A stretch of DNA of 64,000 bases from Aphrophora alni (GCA_963513935.1 OY740768.1:38434368-38498367), one strand, 5' to 3'; shown: positions 12,864-24,801, counted from the first letter of the stretch. Program-made: numbers and translations. The notes: generated by a model not told the origin, from the letters alone.

Positions 12864-12897
12864 ATGACAATAATAATAAACAGATTATTATTGTCAT
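12864..12897. repeat. Perfect 14-bp hairpin
   Basis: ATGACAATAATAAT and its exact inverse ATTATTATTGTCAT are separated by six bases. Immediately upstream, GTCATTTAAATGAC (12855-12868) is itself a perfect palindrome overlapping the first arm. There is no T-run or gene next to it to suggest a terminator. Confidence 0.6.
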
Positions 12898-15650
12898 ATT
12901 CACTACTGTAAGTACCCTGCTCTGAGAGATGGCAAATCAGATCGATTCCACGACTGTAGGGTGCAGCAGTTTTCACAAGAAACTGAATACAGTACTATGA
13001 GTCACTTAATTTTCCTCTAAAACTGTTATTTCGAATCTTTCTTCTACTCAAGGGCTCCGTTATAGTGAGTACGGGAAATTCCGAGGTCATACCCTAGTTG
13101 GAATTACACCTTCCATTACCTACGTTTGGGTTAGATCCCTCTCTTTTTACTATCGGCTTTCTCTAGGTTTAGGGTCTTATCTTCTCAATTTGAAGGCGGG
13201 AAAAAGTTGTTGGTTTTGTTTTGAACAGGAATTTAGGTTGTTTTCTGTAAAACGATCATGACCGTGATGATTTTTCGTTATAAACAAACAAAAATTTGTT
13301 AAATCGAACCCTTAAAAAAATAAAATATAGACCTATTAATAATTACATTTTTTTGTGAATTTGATTATCCGATTTTAATGTAATAATTCTTGTATAAAAT
13401 CTTAACACTACCAAAGAATCTACAGAACTTATGAATAGCATAATCAGATCTCTTTTCGCGGATTATGTTAAATCTGGAGATCAAATGAAATGTCGCAAAT
13501 TCCACTTATTTTGGTGGACCGATTTTGGTGGAATTATTGATAAATAATAGAAATAACAATAGAGGTGTGATAGAAAGTAACAAAAAAAAAAATCTAAATA
13601 CCTCAATTAGGCCTATTCATCATTTTCTTTGTTATGGAACGCCGCCAGTGTACCATATCCCAAAAATAAGTATTAATTTTAGATCTACGCCTATGTAGGC
13701 AAAATCATACAACTAAATGGAAGATTAAATAAATGTGTTCCTGTGATACTTCATTTTTCAACGACTATCCTATTGAATTATTTTTAATTCGTTTGAATGG
13801 TTATAAAGAGTCACTTTTTATAAAAACAGTTAACATGAACGTTATAAGTTTCTAGTGTCCATGTTATCCTAATCTGTCTGGAGACATTATGTAGCCTATA
13901 TATGAAATTTTGTGTGTGTAATTTATTTTTGTAAAAAGTGATTTGTATAGTGAAGTCATAATCTTAAAGAAAGAAAACTTGAAAATGATTCAATAGGATC
14001 AACCGTGGTCTTCATTGACATCTTGAAATATTCACGATGGTGACAGCAGAGCACGACAAGGACGCATGGTAAGAACAGTCTAGACACGACAGGGATATAG
14101 TATAATCATAGCAACTCCTGGATTACTCATGCGCGATTTCCTTAATGAACATTTCAATGAATGGAGAAGCAGACGTGGGACAATTGGGTGCAGAATCTTA
14201 CTCAGGTACTTCTTTGCAAACAAATCGACAGATATGATACAGTTGAGTGTTGTTGTTACTTGACGTCTTTACTTTATATCCGTTAGAAAAATGAAACGAA
14301 GGGGCGAGTTAGGCACAGAAAACTTGCTTAACCTTTGACGGTTCATTTATTGCAGTGAAAAAATGTATACAGGGTGGTCTAGACCTAGTGTTAAATTTTG
14401 TTTTTTTGTAATAGAACAAGATAAATGTGATTCAAATACACAATTTAAAAAAAAAAAAAACTACATATTTCACACACTCACTTAAAGTGAAATTATTTCG
14501 ATTTTTTCAAAAAAACTACATTTATCCAAAAATGTAGAAATTCTGGGATATTTTGATAGATTCCTCAAACATTAACATTACCATCGTATTCTTCATTAAA
14601 TTTCAAGTAAGGATGTATAGCTTTTGATGAGCTTGAATCTATAGAATCACTAATTAAGTTGATTAGAACTGTGAAAAAAATATAATAAAAACCTTACATA
14701 CACAATTGCTTAAAAAAAAAATGCTAGAGATCAGAAAATGCTGTAAAAAGTGTTTCAAAATCTAAACTTTCAGAAGATAGGATACAACATTTTATTCGTT
14801 ACCATTTAAGTAGAGTTAGCGAGTTTGGATAGTGTAAAACGTGGTTTGAAAAAAATAATTCAACTCTATCAAACTAAATAGACACACATGATAATTTTTA
14901 TTATTACAGCTATAACACCGTATACAAGTGCAATACAAAATCATAAATGTTAGATGGATCAGATTACTTTACAGCTTCATTTCAATAAGAAAGATACCTT
15001 ATCTCATGATAAGGTGGGCTATAATCAGATATTGAGAAATTCTTTCAGGTACCCTTGCATGATGATTTAAACATAATATTCACTGTCCTTAAATTAATTA
15101 TTTTAAAAAGGAAATGAGGATGTCATTAAACTATTTATGTTAGTGTTAGATAAAGTAGTGATTAGTACAGCTAGACTTTATCCTTAAGACAACCCGTTTA
15201 AGTAAGAGTTGTGTGCAGTCATTTTAAGTAATTTAATGTATCTCCTCCAAATCAGTTCCAATATAATTAACTCATTAAAATATGGTTATTGGTATACGTG
15301 GGGATAAGATATTTAAAGTTAAAAAGGAACGGGAGAGAAGGTTTTCAGTAGTTAACACTATCTTGGGTTAGCCCAATTTATAATATAGTTTCGACCCCAA
15401 GGAACCATAACTCATGTAACCAGATAGACATCATTCCAAAAAATAAAACTGAAAATTCCGCGAAAAATAGTCACCGGATTGCTAATTAAATATTCGCTTT
15501 TAATTTTACGTTAACGAAATTGTTTAAAACATTGTCATATTATAATTACATAACTGTCAAACCGTTTACAAAGGGCCATGATTGGTGCACATTTCATAGG
15601 GATCCTGGTCTACGACGAATCCTGCTATATTTAAAAAATAGTTATTAATA
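12898..15650. other. No gene seen
   Basis: AT-rich. A TACAGGGTGG motif at about 14370 resembles the tips of the foldback MITEs found elsewhere in the window, but no partner end was found. A-runs lie near 14447 and 14713. Confidence 0.4.
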
Positions 15651-15687
15651 TGATTTATCGAATACGGGACAGGGAATCACGGGGCCG

Positions 15688-16060
15688 GTGGACATATCAA
15701 CCCTTATAAAAGATATTAAAGAGTGGTTAAATCGAAGACATGGGGAGGTGAATTTTTTCACCACTCAGTTTCTGACAGGTCACGGATACTTTCCTCCGTA
15801 CCTGGAAAAGATGGGGAAGGTTACATCTTCTAACTGCATAAGGTGTAGAGACGTCAGAGATGACGTGAAACATGAGCTTTTTGATTGATTGTGAGCGTTT
15901 TTATCAACAGAGGAGAGATATCGAGAACAAGGTAGGAGACCTAAAAACTGAGTCCATTATGCAGATGATGTTAACATCCAGAGAGAAATGGGAAGCAATA
16001 TCAAGGTATATCGAGGCTGTATTGCGATGTAAGAAAGAGGAAGGTTGGCTAGAGCCATAA
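15688..16060 (+). pseudogene. C-terminal fragment of a non-LTR retrotransposon ORF2
   Basis: The reading frame contains FLTGHGYFPPYLEKMGK and then CIRCRD...DDVKHELFD...CERF. This is the zinc-knuckle tail (C-x2-C...H...C) that follows the reverse transcriptase in R1/Jockey/I-type LINEs. The last cysteine is reached only after a 4-base repeat (GATTGATT at about 15883) that shifts the frame. The second part, CERFYQQRRDIENKV to EEGWLEP, reads 15888-16060. Upstream the reverse transcriptase is absent, so the copy is 5' truncated. A-rich 3' untranslated sequence follows to about 16210. Confidence 0.85.
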
Positions 16061-16234
16061 CAATAGCAGAAGAGGAGACCTAAACAGGACAAAAGCAGGC
16101 ACCACTCTGATGAAATGCGAGAGATTGCCTTTTACAATGCAAAAGGAAATGTAAAACAAAGAGAACCCAGGAAGTCAAAACTAAGATTAAATACAAAAGT
16201 AATCAGGAAAAAAAACCACTAGATACAGGACTGC

Positions 16235-16440
16235 ACTACACAAAGGACACCAACAATACACAAATGATGGTGAATTTTCGATTAACATATCACTTGATAA
16301 CGAAAGTTGATTTATAGTTTCGAAACGTCTTGCATTAGGTTTTTAATACACAAACGTTCGATTACACCTTAATAATAATAATAAGGCAAATGTCCGATTA
16401 AACCATATTAATAATCCAACATTAACAATCCATCATTATC
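16235..16440 (+). repeat. Family B repeat, about one and a half tandem units
   Basis: The order is ACACAAATGATGG, then CACTTGATAACGAAAGTTGA (about 16291), TTTCGAAACGTC, ATACACAAACG, and GGCAAATGTCCGATTAAACC (about 16384). Elsewhere in the window the same words recur in the same order, so the unit of roughly 90 bases appears to be tandemly arranged. The stem is GAAAGT against AGTTTC around the loop TGATTTAT. Confidence 0.6.
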
Positions 16441-17075
16441 AAATAACTTTAAAACCAGAAAGAAAAAGACAATTAATTGTCAACAACAAATACTACTGTT
16501 ACATACTCAAAACAAAGCTTCGTGACAAAACTCAATAATGAAACATTTCATTTGGAGATTGAAGTTTCCACAAGTGTTACTCATTGAAAATGTCGCTATT
16601 GATCTATAATAATTAATACATTGTGTTCTAATTCAAAGAATTATCATTCTATGATACTTCACTACAAAAACTCTTCAAATATAAACATTCTTACACTGTA
16701 CAAGCGAGAGATCATTTATTGAAAACATCAAATTGGACATAAGTTTTTGTTGCAAAATTTTAATTACATTTTGTAAAGACGTTTTGTTTTGGTGTTGACA
16801 GATCAATAATCGCCATTCACAACCATATCAGCTGATGAAATGTTTATCACTGCAAAGTTACGCGAAATATAAAAATATCTAGAATTTAAGATAACAAACA
16901 AATTCGAGTGGAATTCTTTTTAATTGATTAGTATAAAAACATTTAGTAACGTGCGCAATATGGGTTGTTTTTAATTGAACGCTCGATTCAAAATTAAGCG
17001 CGTACAGTAGTTCACAAATTTTAGATTTTACTAAAAAAAAAGCATGGTTTTATAAAATTATTTAGTAAGTACTCA
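16441..17075. other. No gene seen
   Basis: AT-rich with no recognisable structure. Confidence 0.45.
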
Positions 17076-17076
17076 C

Positions 17077-17340
17077 TTGAAGTTTTTCTCCTTTTCCCCT
17101 TTCTTGTTTAAAAGGGAAAAAACTAAAGGTTCGTCATCATCGCCTTCTGAAGGCGTTAGAACCATCATAGGGTTCTTAAGGATCATCATATCCTTATTTA
17201 AAAAAAGAAGAGACGACTATAAAATAAAGATCCATAACTATGGAATACTCCTCCAATATTGTCAGGATCGCAAGAGAACAAGAGAGAACTGACAGGAAAG
17301 ATGGAAGAGAGAGTATCGTCCACCAGTTTCAATACTACAC
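17077..17340 (+). repeat. Dispersed repeat family C, copy 2
   Basis: It starts with AAGGGAAAAAACTAAAGG and TCGTCATCATCGCC, continues with AAAGAAGAGACGACTATAAA and ATAAAGATCC, and ends with GAGAACAAGAGAGAACTGAC then AGGAAAGATGGAAGAG. The order matches the copies at 20540 and 32560. A 71-codon frame over this stretch is repeat-derived, not a gene. Confidence 0.55.
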
Positions 17341-17620
17341 TTAATTTTTTTTCATTTTTATTTTAATTTTATTATTATTATTTTTTTTTTTTTTTTACAG
17401 ATTTTCAAGAGTGTTGTTGATGTAGGTTATGATAGTCTTTGTTTTTGCACACTGATCCTTTAGCTCTTTAAGAAATCTGTGTCAAATCAGGAGAACTCAA
17501 TGGAAAATGTTCTTTCTTCCGACGCTCATGCCAAGCTTTAGCTGAAGGTCACTTTCTTAGATTATAACAACATGGTCCTAGGCAACGTTGACGTTTTTCA
17601 CTTTCCTTTTGATCTAGATT
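17341..17620. other. Low-complexity T-rich stretch
   Basis: A long T/A-rich run (17345-17398), followed by unassigned sequence. Confidence 0.5.
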
Positions 17621-17623
17621 TGT

Positions 17624-17660
17624 CACCTGATAACGGCAGTTGATTTATACTCTCGAAACA
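17624..17660 (+). repeat. Family B hairpin motif, copy
   Basis: CCTGATAACGGCAGTTGATT, then TATACTCTCGAAACA. The stem is GGCAGT against ACTCTC with one mismatch. It ends about 30 bases before the start of the foldback MITE at 17691. Confidence 0.65.
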
Positions 17661-17690
17661 CTAAGATAATTGAACACAATCGGACCCCTA

Positions 17691-18644
17691 TACAGGGTGA
17701 TTCGAAAAATGTTTACAAAATTTCAGGAACTTATTCGTCACATCAAAACCTTTGAAAAATTTAGATAAACATATTTCCTCAAATGCTTACATTTTCTATC
17801 TACTCGTAGTTTTGTGTTTTTAATTAAAAAAATCAGATAATTTTAACGGTAAATGATATGGATTAAAAATTTTTTAATGCTGTTTAGTGTTATTAAGACC
17901 CAATTTGTAAAATATTTAACAGATTTCTTTTACTCATTTCAAAATGGCAGCTTTTCAAACGTCAAATATTTGAAAAATTGTTAGTTTTACAAAATATTTG
18001 CCTTTTTAACGACAAACAAAATGATTTATTAATTTTTTTTCTGTGGCTTAAAGGATAGATAAACAGTGTATTAAACAGGTGTTTCTTAAACATTGTTGTC
18101 TGGAAAACGCTGTAGGCCTACAGCCTTATTTATTACTACAAAACACAAAATTTTACGATATTAGTTATTAAGTTTTCTTATTGAGTGTGTCGATAACTTA
18201 CTCGTAGTTGTTCTCTAAGCTACAGGACGATTTGTAGGTAAATATTTGTAGTATTCAAACAAAGTTCTGGTTCTAGGTTAATTTTTGTTGTTATAGACGA
18301 TTACCAAGAATTAAAATGTTTTCAGTTTAATCGACAACTCAGTTATCATGGCTACAGAAAGAATAAATAACTCTTTGTCGCTAAAAAACAAAAAATAAAC
18401 GGTTTTTCAGATATTTGACGTTAAAAAGTTTATGAAATGATTAAAGGAAATTGCTTGATTATTTTTCTCAAATGTGATATTTATAGCAGTAACATCCAAA
18501 ATTTCAACTCCATATCATATCATTTACTATTAAAGAAATATGATTTTGTTCTTGTTAAGAACGTAAAATAGCTGCTAGATAGAAAATATGCATTTTCAGT
18601 AATATGTTAGGAATAAGCTCTTAAAGTTTTGGAAACACCCTGTA
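17691..18644. mobile_element. Foldback MITE, 954 bp, TA target site
   Basis: The tips are TACAGGGTGATTCGAAAA on the left and, inverted, TACAGGGTGTTTCCAAAA on the right, each flanked by TA. Inverted similarity continues inwards for roughly 300 bp per arm with many substitutions: TTTTCTATCTA, GTAAATGATATGGA and AACGTCAAATAT all recur inverted. No transposase frame is present. TA target and ACAGGGTG tips suggest mobilisation by a Tc1/mariner-type transposase. Confidence 0.8.
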
Positions 18645-19650
18645 TACGTACACTCTAGAGGGTTGACATTTACAAGCCAAAAACAGTAGGCTATATACTA
18701 AATTACCAGGTATGGGACAAACTCGAGTCACGCCTTTTCCGTGAGACAGAAATGATCTGTGCATTGAATGCTGCACATCTTAATGGAATGGATGTGTCCT
18801 TGATTTTGTTCATTAACTCTATGCGCCTTATCACTTGGGCGGGTGATGCAGATCTTAACACGCAACGACCCATCACTCACTTGAGTGATACTGGACAGAT
18901 TTTTTTTTTTTTTTTTTAATGGAAAGTAATACCAGAAAATTATCTCAATCGCAATGATTCGGTTACTAATGGAAAGCTAACAATAGGGTCTTTAAAATCC
19001 ATGCGAAAAAAAATTAGTTATGAAGTCAATTTTATTAACCTTCTATGCACTGCATGCTAACTTCCAAAATACAAGTGCAGCTTGTATGAATATTTTCAAA
19101 AATTCATGAAATATTTACTCAAAACCTAGTTTGTTAGATATGACTGTTTAGAGGAATGCATAAGATTCACCTAGGTAATGAGGATTTATTTAGAGGCAAT
19201 TAATTATTTTGTAGTTAATATAAGATCAAAAAAATGTATATTATTGATTCTTGACAAAAAACATACATATTTTGCTTTAAATTTTTTTCTAATTTCACAG
19301 TTGGATCTCTCTATACAAAACTGAGTATAACAAATTAAGTTTTTCATTAAACTATCTCTGTTGAATTTTTAAAATAAAGCCCACTTTATGCTAATTGTAT
19401 ATTAAATTCATAAACATCAATCTTCCTCACCAATTATTTCATATTTGTCTTTCCAACTATATTTTAGAACTTATGCATATCTTTTGGATAAGTAACCATA
19501 CATATTTGCTTCTTGACATACAACTCCAATATTTGTCTCTACCCCCCCCCCCCAACTTACACAGAAGAATTCTACACATCTCCCTCTAAACAATAATATA
19601 AAAAATTAAGCTTTCAATAAATTATCTAATTTTTGAAAAATATAGTTAGA
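18645..19650. other. No confident gene
   Basis: On the minus strand, 18885-18712 holds about 58 open codons of fairly balanced composition. They begin near VMGRCVLRSASPAQVIRR after a stop, with a possible GT donor at the end. I recognise no family, and the block abuts a T-run at 18901-18917, so it may be repeat-derived. The rest is AT-rich, with a C-run at 19542-19553. Confidence 0.35.
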
Positions 19651-19654
19651 AGAA

Positions 19655-20165
19655 GCACGGAAATGGTAAATCTTTGAAAATATGCTTACAAAATACACGG
19701 AAATGGAGTATTTTTTTTGGTTAATATGTTTACAAAATGAACTGAAATGGAGTATTTATTTTTGGTTAATATGCTTACAAAATGAACGGAAATGGATTAT
19801 TTATTTTTGGTCAATATGCTTACAAAATGAACGGAAATGGATTATTTATTTTTGGTCAATATGCTTACAAAATGAACGGAAATGGAGTATTTATTTTTGG
19901 TTAATATGCTTACAAAATGCACGGAAATGGAGTATTTATTTTTGGTTAATATGCTTACAAAATGAACGGAAATGGAGTATTTTTTTGGTTAATATGCTTA
20001 CAAAATGAACGGAAATGGAGTATTTATTTTTGGTTAATATGCTTACAAAATGCACGGAAATGGAGTACTGTATTTATTTTTGGTTAATATGCTTACAAAA
20101 TGAACGGAAATGGAGTATTTATTTTTGATTATTTTTTGGAAAATATGCTTACAAGACGCTCGGAA
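19655..20165. repeat. 45-bp minisatellite, about 11 copies
   Basis: The unit contains ATGCTTACAAAATGAACGGA, then AATGGAGTATTTATTTTTGG and TTAAT. Starts of ATG(C/T)TTACAA fall at 19682, 19728, 19771, 19816, 19861, 19906, 19951, 19994, 20039, 20089 and 20144. Spacing is 45 bases, with small deletions (43) and one 5-base insertion (50). Because 45 is divisible by three, the array gives a 108-codon repetitive open frame (19682-20008), which I regard as an artefact. End copies are degenerate, the central ones nearly identical. Confidence 0.9.
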
Positions 20166-20535
20166 TTATCCGAGTATTTTCTAACTTAACATAAAGGGTT
20201 AAAAAACAACATTGATAATAAATTTTTGATTGTATGCATATCAGAATGTATCAATTTGATTACATTTAAGAACGATTATAAACTTTTTATTTACACAAAT
20301 TCTTTGTATGACGTAATAAGAAACCATGTGCAAGAAAACAATACAATCATTATACAAATCAACTGGCAAGTGGATTAAAAACGAGCAATAAACTAAACAA
20401 AACTAGAAATGAGTCATGTGTTTGGACATCATCACAATAGCAGTCCAGTTCAATGAACATTTAACAAGGACAGAAACACTATCTTCATCTCGATTTGGCG
20501 CCATTCTGTCACACAATCTCTTACACCGGAAATAA
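20166..20535. other. No gene seen
   Basis: AT-rich with no supported feature. Confidence 0.45.
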
Positions 20536-20539
20536 AAAT

Positions 20540-20640
20540 AGCAAGACATCTTTGAAGGTTTTTCCCCTTGTTGTTTAAAGGCGAAAAACTTTTCAGTCAT
20601 CTTCACTTTATAAAAGAAAAGATCATAAAATAAAGACCCC
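20540..20640 (+). repeat. Dispersed repeat family C, copy 3 (short)
   Basis: TTTAAAGGCGAAAAACTTTT, then CAGTCATCTTCACTTTATAA, AAGATCATAAAATAAAGACC and CCTAG, in the same order as at 17100-17230. Confidence 0.55.
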
Positions 20641-20644
20641 TAGC

Positions 20645-20780
20645 CCTTGAGAGGGTGGGAAGAGGGAGAGGGAGGGGGAGAGAGGGATAGAGGGATAGAG
20701 GGAGAAGGAGAGAGGGAGAGAGAGAAAGAGAGAGGGAGAGAGAGAGGGAGAGAGGGAGAGAGAGAGAGGGGGGAGAGGAC
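20645..20780. repeat. GA-rich simple repeat
   Basis: An almost pure purine run of GGGAGAGA-type words, about 130 bases, linking a family C copy to a family A copy. Confidence 0.9.
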
Positions 20781-21160
20781 ATGATATCTGACACTTTAAA
20801 GTAGCCCTAGCGCCAACTTATTAATTTTTTCTACAAATAAACGTACATTCATCAGAATGTGTTCCAGTTAACCCCACACATAGTATGAAAAAAAAAGTTC
20901 AATTCTATAGTTTTTGGATAGAACAAACTTGAACAAAAACAAGATCTTACAAAAATTAAGTTTAGTTAATCAAACGTGTTTCAACGACAAAGTCGCCATC
21001 CTCTATAGTTTTTGCCTTTTAATTATTCCAAGGTCATTTGTTTGTTACCGTTATATTTTTGCTATATGAGGTACGATATACAAAGAATATAAATACACAG
21101 TTTAAAATATATAAGATTTATCGTATAAGGGTCCTTGGTTTTATCTATGGTTCCTAATAA
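20781..21160 (+). repeat. Dispersed repeat family A, copy 3, interrupted
   Basis: It contains GATATCTGACACTTTAAAG, CTACAAATAAACGTACATTC, CCCCACACATAGTATG, CCAAGGTCATTTG, AAGATTTATCGTATAAGGG and TCCTTGGTTTTATCTATGG. It is split by an 85-bp insertion (20917-21001) bounded by a 13-bp duplication of the host repeat. Confidence 0.7.
20904..21014 (-). mobile_element. 85-bp retro-type insertion with 13-bp TSD and hammerhead-like head
   Basis: TCTATAGTTTTTG occurs at 20904-20916 and again at 21002-21014. The 85 bases between are absent from the other family A copies. Read on the minus strand the insert begins GGATGGCGACTTTGTCGTTG followed by AAACACG, then TTGATTAACTAAAC and AATTTTTGTAAGATCTTG. The same words form the head and body of the palindromic element at 55694-55931. 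A 13-bp target duplication and truncation at one end fit target-primed retrotransposition. Confidence 0.75.
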
Positions 21161-22005
21161 ATACTTAAAACTAAAAACAATTTTTTCCCCCCAAAAATAT
21201 AAAACCTTTTTTGAAACATGGTGTTATTATTTATTATACAAACGATATTATAACACAACACAGATAGGTTAGGTTATGATTGCGCGCGCAGCTATCAATA
21301 AAGTAGAATGTGATAACGTGATGTCTGTTTATTACGCAACATTTCTTATCAGTATTACTAGGTATTGCAAACACAGTTGAAAACCGCTTCAATTAGATAA
21401 GAAATTAAATAACTGTAACGACATATTTAAAAATAAACAACACGAGTAAAGACCTTTTTTTGGAAATTATCAGCATACGAACTTATTTTGTATTAAGCTC
21501 GGACAGGTATTTAATTTTATCAAAAATAAAAATGATGTAAAATTAAATATAAATAATAATTGTATATTCTTTCTGTACTTCTTTCAGATGGTGTAATCGA
21601 AATATTTTTAATGTCAAACGAACTGAAATAAGATTTTTAAAGATTTTGAACGACCACCGTGATTCTGAAACTCGAGTACGTTACCGAGATCCTTACGAGA
21701 AAATTGAACAAACTTTCGAGAAGCTCAAAACACAAAAATATCCATACATATAGAGTAATAGAAAACTATTAAAAGGGCTTCATAATCTGGTTCTACTCAA
21801 GTTAGAAAACGTGCCAACCGTAATTGCAATATTGACCTCACCTACCAACAGGGTAATTCAAAAGTGTTACTAATTTGTAAAATGTATTTTTTCCGCGATA
21901 TTTTAAAATGAAATGTTGTTTTTGAGCCTATTTTTAACAAGAGTTGAGGACATTTAGGGCTTGTGCGTAGAAAGGGAGTTTTAATCTCTTCTTTAGTAAT
22001 GCCTG
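21161..22005. other. No gene seen
   Basis: AT-rich. An ACAGGGTAATTCAAAAGTG motif at about 21849 looks like another MITE tip, but no partner was found. Confidence 0.4.
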
Positions 22006-22009
22006 GTGG

Positions 22010-23645
22010 ATGATACATTTCTGGATCTTCTCTTACCGAAGAGATACTATACCCAGGGATACGGACGATGTCGTGGTGCTTATCCGAGGAAGGTATGGGA
22101 ATACAGAAGTCTATCTCATGAAAAGCACTCTATCGCTAGTTGAGGGGTGGTATCGCAAGGAATACCTAAGTAAGACGACACTGATTCCACTGGAAGAAAG
22201 AGGACCACTACAAACCTGAGTGCTTCCTCTTTTCAAATTTTCTGAGACACTTCCAAGCGCGAATGAGGTTAAACATCTAGGATTGGTACTTGACACCAAA
22301 TTAACCTGAAATTCACACTTGAAGCGCACTACGGAAAGAGCCAATAATGATGAACCAGCTATGATGAGATATCTACACTGGGGTTACACGACCTATGATG
22401 TGTCACGGATAGATGGTTTGATGGGTTAAAACGGAGTAGAAGGGGGGGGAGAAACTACTCTGACCAAGGCTAAGAGGCTGGGGTGTCTCTGTATTACTAG
22501 CCCAGGAGCAATATCACAACACTAACTGCATCAATGAAAATATGCTAGGGCTTCCTTCCAGCGACTTATTTATCATGGTGGCGGAAAGAAAGCCAGCCTT
22601 TAGGCCAAAGTGTAGCGGCTTCTGGAGAACCTCACTCATGGAGCATGCCAGAATTAAATCGGCCACCCGATCCTGCGGATGGAATAAGATATTTATAACA
22701 TAAATACTAGATACACGTTTTCGAAACCATTTAAAGTCAAACTGACCTATGGTGAAGAGGATCATGTATTACGTAATTCGGAGGATCTGGTGTGGTGCAC
22801 CGTGGGTTCCAAAACTAAGGAAGATGTTGGGGTATATAGATTGAGATAGGGATTGAAGCGTTCCTTTCCCTTGGGACAGTATGCCACAGTTTTTTAGAAT
22901 GAAGTAATGGCCATAAATAACTGTGTTCAGAAGAATATTAAGTGGGCTTTTAAGAAAACCCTCATTCATATCTACATTGACATTCAGGTAGTAATCAAAG
23001 CACTTGCAGGTACTAATATAAAATCCAATTTGGTCTGGGAATGCCGAGAGAAACTAAACGTTCTGCCTCTGAAAAACTGAAGTATTTTGCATTGGGTACC
23101 GGGGTATAAAAGAGTTGAGGGAAACGAAGGGGCAGATACACTGACTAAACGAGGCTAAAACTTGAGCCCGAAGTATACTTGCGTCTGGCCAAGATGGCCA
23201 TAAATAGGTGGATTCAGAGAAAACACCAGCAAAGATGGCACCCCATAGCAAATTACTACAAGAGTCCCTCTAGGTAGATCTGGAGGGACAGTACTGTCCT
23301 TAGGTAGAGGGCAACTCTTACATCATTGGACATATTACAGCACACTGTGGTCTGAAGGTGCACTTTCACAGGATAGGAGCATACCACGGCGAAACTGTGT
23401 GTAGACTGTCGAGATGGATTAGTTAGGTTACCTGCGTCTGGCCAAATGTGCGAGATGAATTAGGAGACTGCAGGGCACCACATCTTTATACCTCTTGCTA
23501 ATGAAAGGTATAAGGTTTTATAGCTTCCAAACTCCTGGTGAACTCTCATTAGATGAGCTAGTGAGTGGACTACTAAAAATTATAAAAGCGACTAATCTAC
23601 TGGGCCAGAATTACGAGGCTTACTTGCACAACAGGCCAATGGTCG
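22010..23645 (+). pseudogene. Decayed non-LTR retrotransposon with RT and RNase H
   Basis: Reading across frames, the catalytic part of the reverse transcriptase is seen as TDDVVVLIRGRYGN (about 22060), followed by LVEGWYRKEYLSKTTLIP. Next comes ANEVKHLGLVLDTKLT (about 22257), the usual palm/thumb junction. An RNase H core follows at about 23082: HWVPGYKRVEGNEGADTLTK. After it comes the terminal GH...H...C zinc-like region (GHITAHCGLKVHFHRIGAYH, about 23327). RT plus RNase H in one polyprotein points to the R1/LOA/I/Jockey group. Many stops and shifts show that it is dead. The 5' half (endonuclease and most of the RT) is missing. Confidence 0.85.
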
Positions 23646-24200
23646 TAGTGCCCGGGGCCGGTTTAACCCCTTAACATCTTAGCTTAATCTAATTTCATCA
23701 ATAGACATTTAAACATTATCTTTCATTATACAAAAAGACAATATTAAGTTTAACGAATTTCAGTGACCCAGCTGGTATGTATTTAAATTAAATGTTTTAT
23801 TTTTTCCCTTTTTCCAATCATATAACATCCACTAGGATAACAAAGAGAAAATTAAATAGGTACAATATAATTCCAAATGTTATTACATTTTATGGAAAAA
23901 TTAGGTACTTTTTTAGGTAATGTTTTGAGAGTTAGCATTTGTTGAACAATTTAAAACTAAAAAGTTGAGGAATAAAGTAAACGCATTAAACTGTACTTGG
24001 TAAGTAATAAAGTAGATTTACAAGCAATATTTAAATTAATACGTCTTTACAAATATAAAGGACATAGTACTGTAATAGACTTATACATATTCAGTTGTAA
24101 TATTGTTTTAGATTAAGAAGAGTTAAGATAGTTCTAAATTAGGGAAAGCCCACTTCCCAGAGGCGTAGTTGCAAAAAAACCTTATACAGTACATTAATTC
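23646..24200. other. No gene seen
   Basis: AT-rich, probably including the 3' tail of the preceding LINE. Confidence 0.45.
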
Positions 24201-24214
24201 TATAACGATTGTTA

Positions 24215-24290
24215 AACGCGTTTGGCCGTAACTTGTTGACAAATACAGACGAAATGCCAAAATGTAGAGTTAAAAAGATCCTCGCTCCGC
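24215..24290 (+). repeat. Dispersed repeat family D, copy 1
   Basis: TTTGGCCGTAACTTGTTGAC, AAATACAG, GAAATGCCAAAATGTAGAG and TTAAAAA match the order of words at about 32446-32500 (TTTTGGCCGTAACTGCGTAA, GAAATGCCAACTGTTCGAG). Confidence 0.5.
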
Positions 24291-24715
24291 ACGGTTCACT
24301 AAACCGCAGACGCTAATTAGACGTAGTCTACAAGTTGAAATTGCAGGGTCTTGGACAAAACTGAGATTATTTCATTTATTTTTATTTGTAGGTTTCATGA
24401 AAACAATATAACACATACCCCCAAAAAAGAAAAACAAACCATACAAATCCAAAACAAAAACCACCGTACAAAAAAATGTAAGCAAATCATTTAGGTCTTA
24501 CTAGGTCTGCAGTGAAGCTATCCTCCCGTAATTTTCGCCCTTATTAACAAGAATTAGTGAAGAAAAACGGACTACTGAAAATTAAATATGATATGCACAC
24601 AAAAATTTAAAATATATAAAAGAATAGACAGTAATATTAATGTTTTAACAATTTCAAATAATAGGAAAATAATCAAAATACTCGAGGCAACTGCCAATGT
24701 AGTACATACTATATA

Positions 24716-24718
<3 letters not shown>

Positions 24719-24760
<42 letters not shown>

Positions 24761-24801
24761 CATACACATATTCATGTACACACACACACACACACACACA
24801 A
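24719..24801. repeat. (TA)n then (CA)n microsatellite
   Basis: Perfect TA dinucleotides at 24719-24755, then a mixed TACA/CATA stretch and a (CA)n run at about 24777-24801. Confidence 0.95.

Noticed and set aside
14368..14400. TACAGGGTGGTCTAGACC as a MITE end
   Set aside because: No inverted partner was found within several kilobases; a single tip is not enough.
19682..20008. 108-codon open frame with repeated WLICLQNERKW
   Set aside because: It is generated by the 45-bp minisatellite, whose period is a multiple of three; no independent sign of coding.
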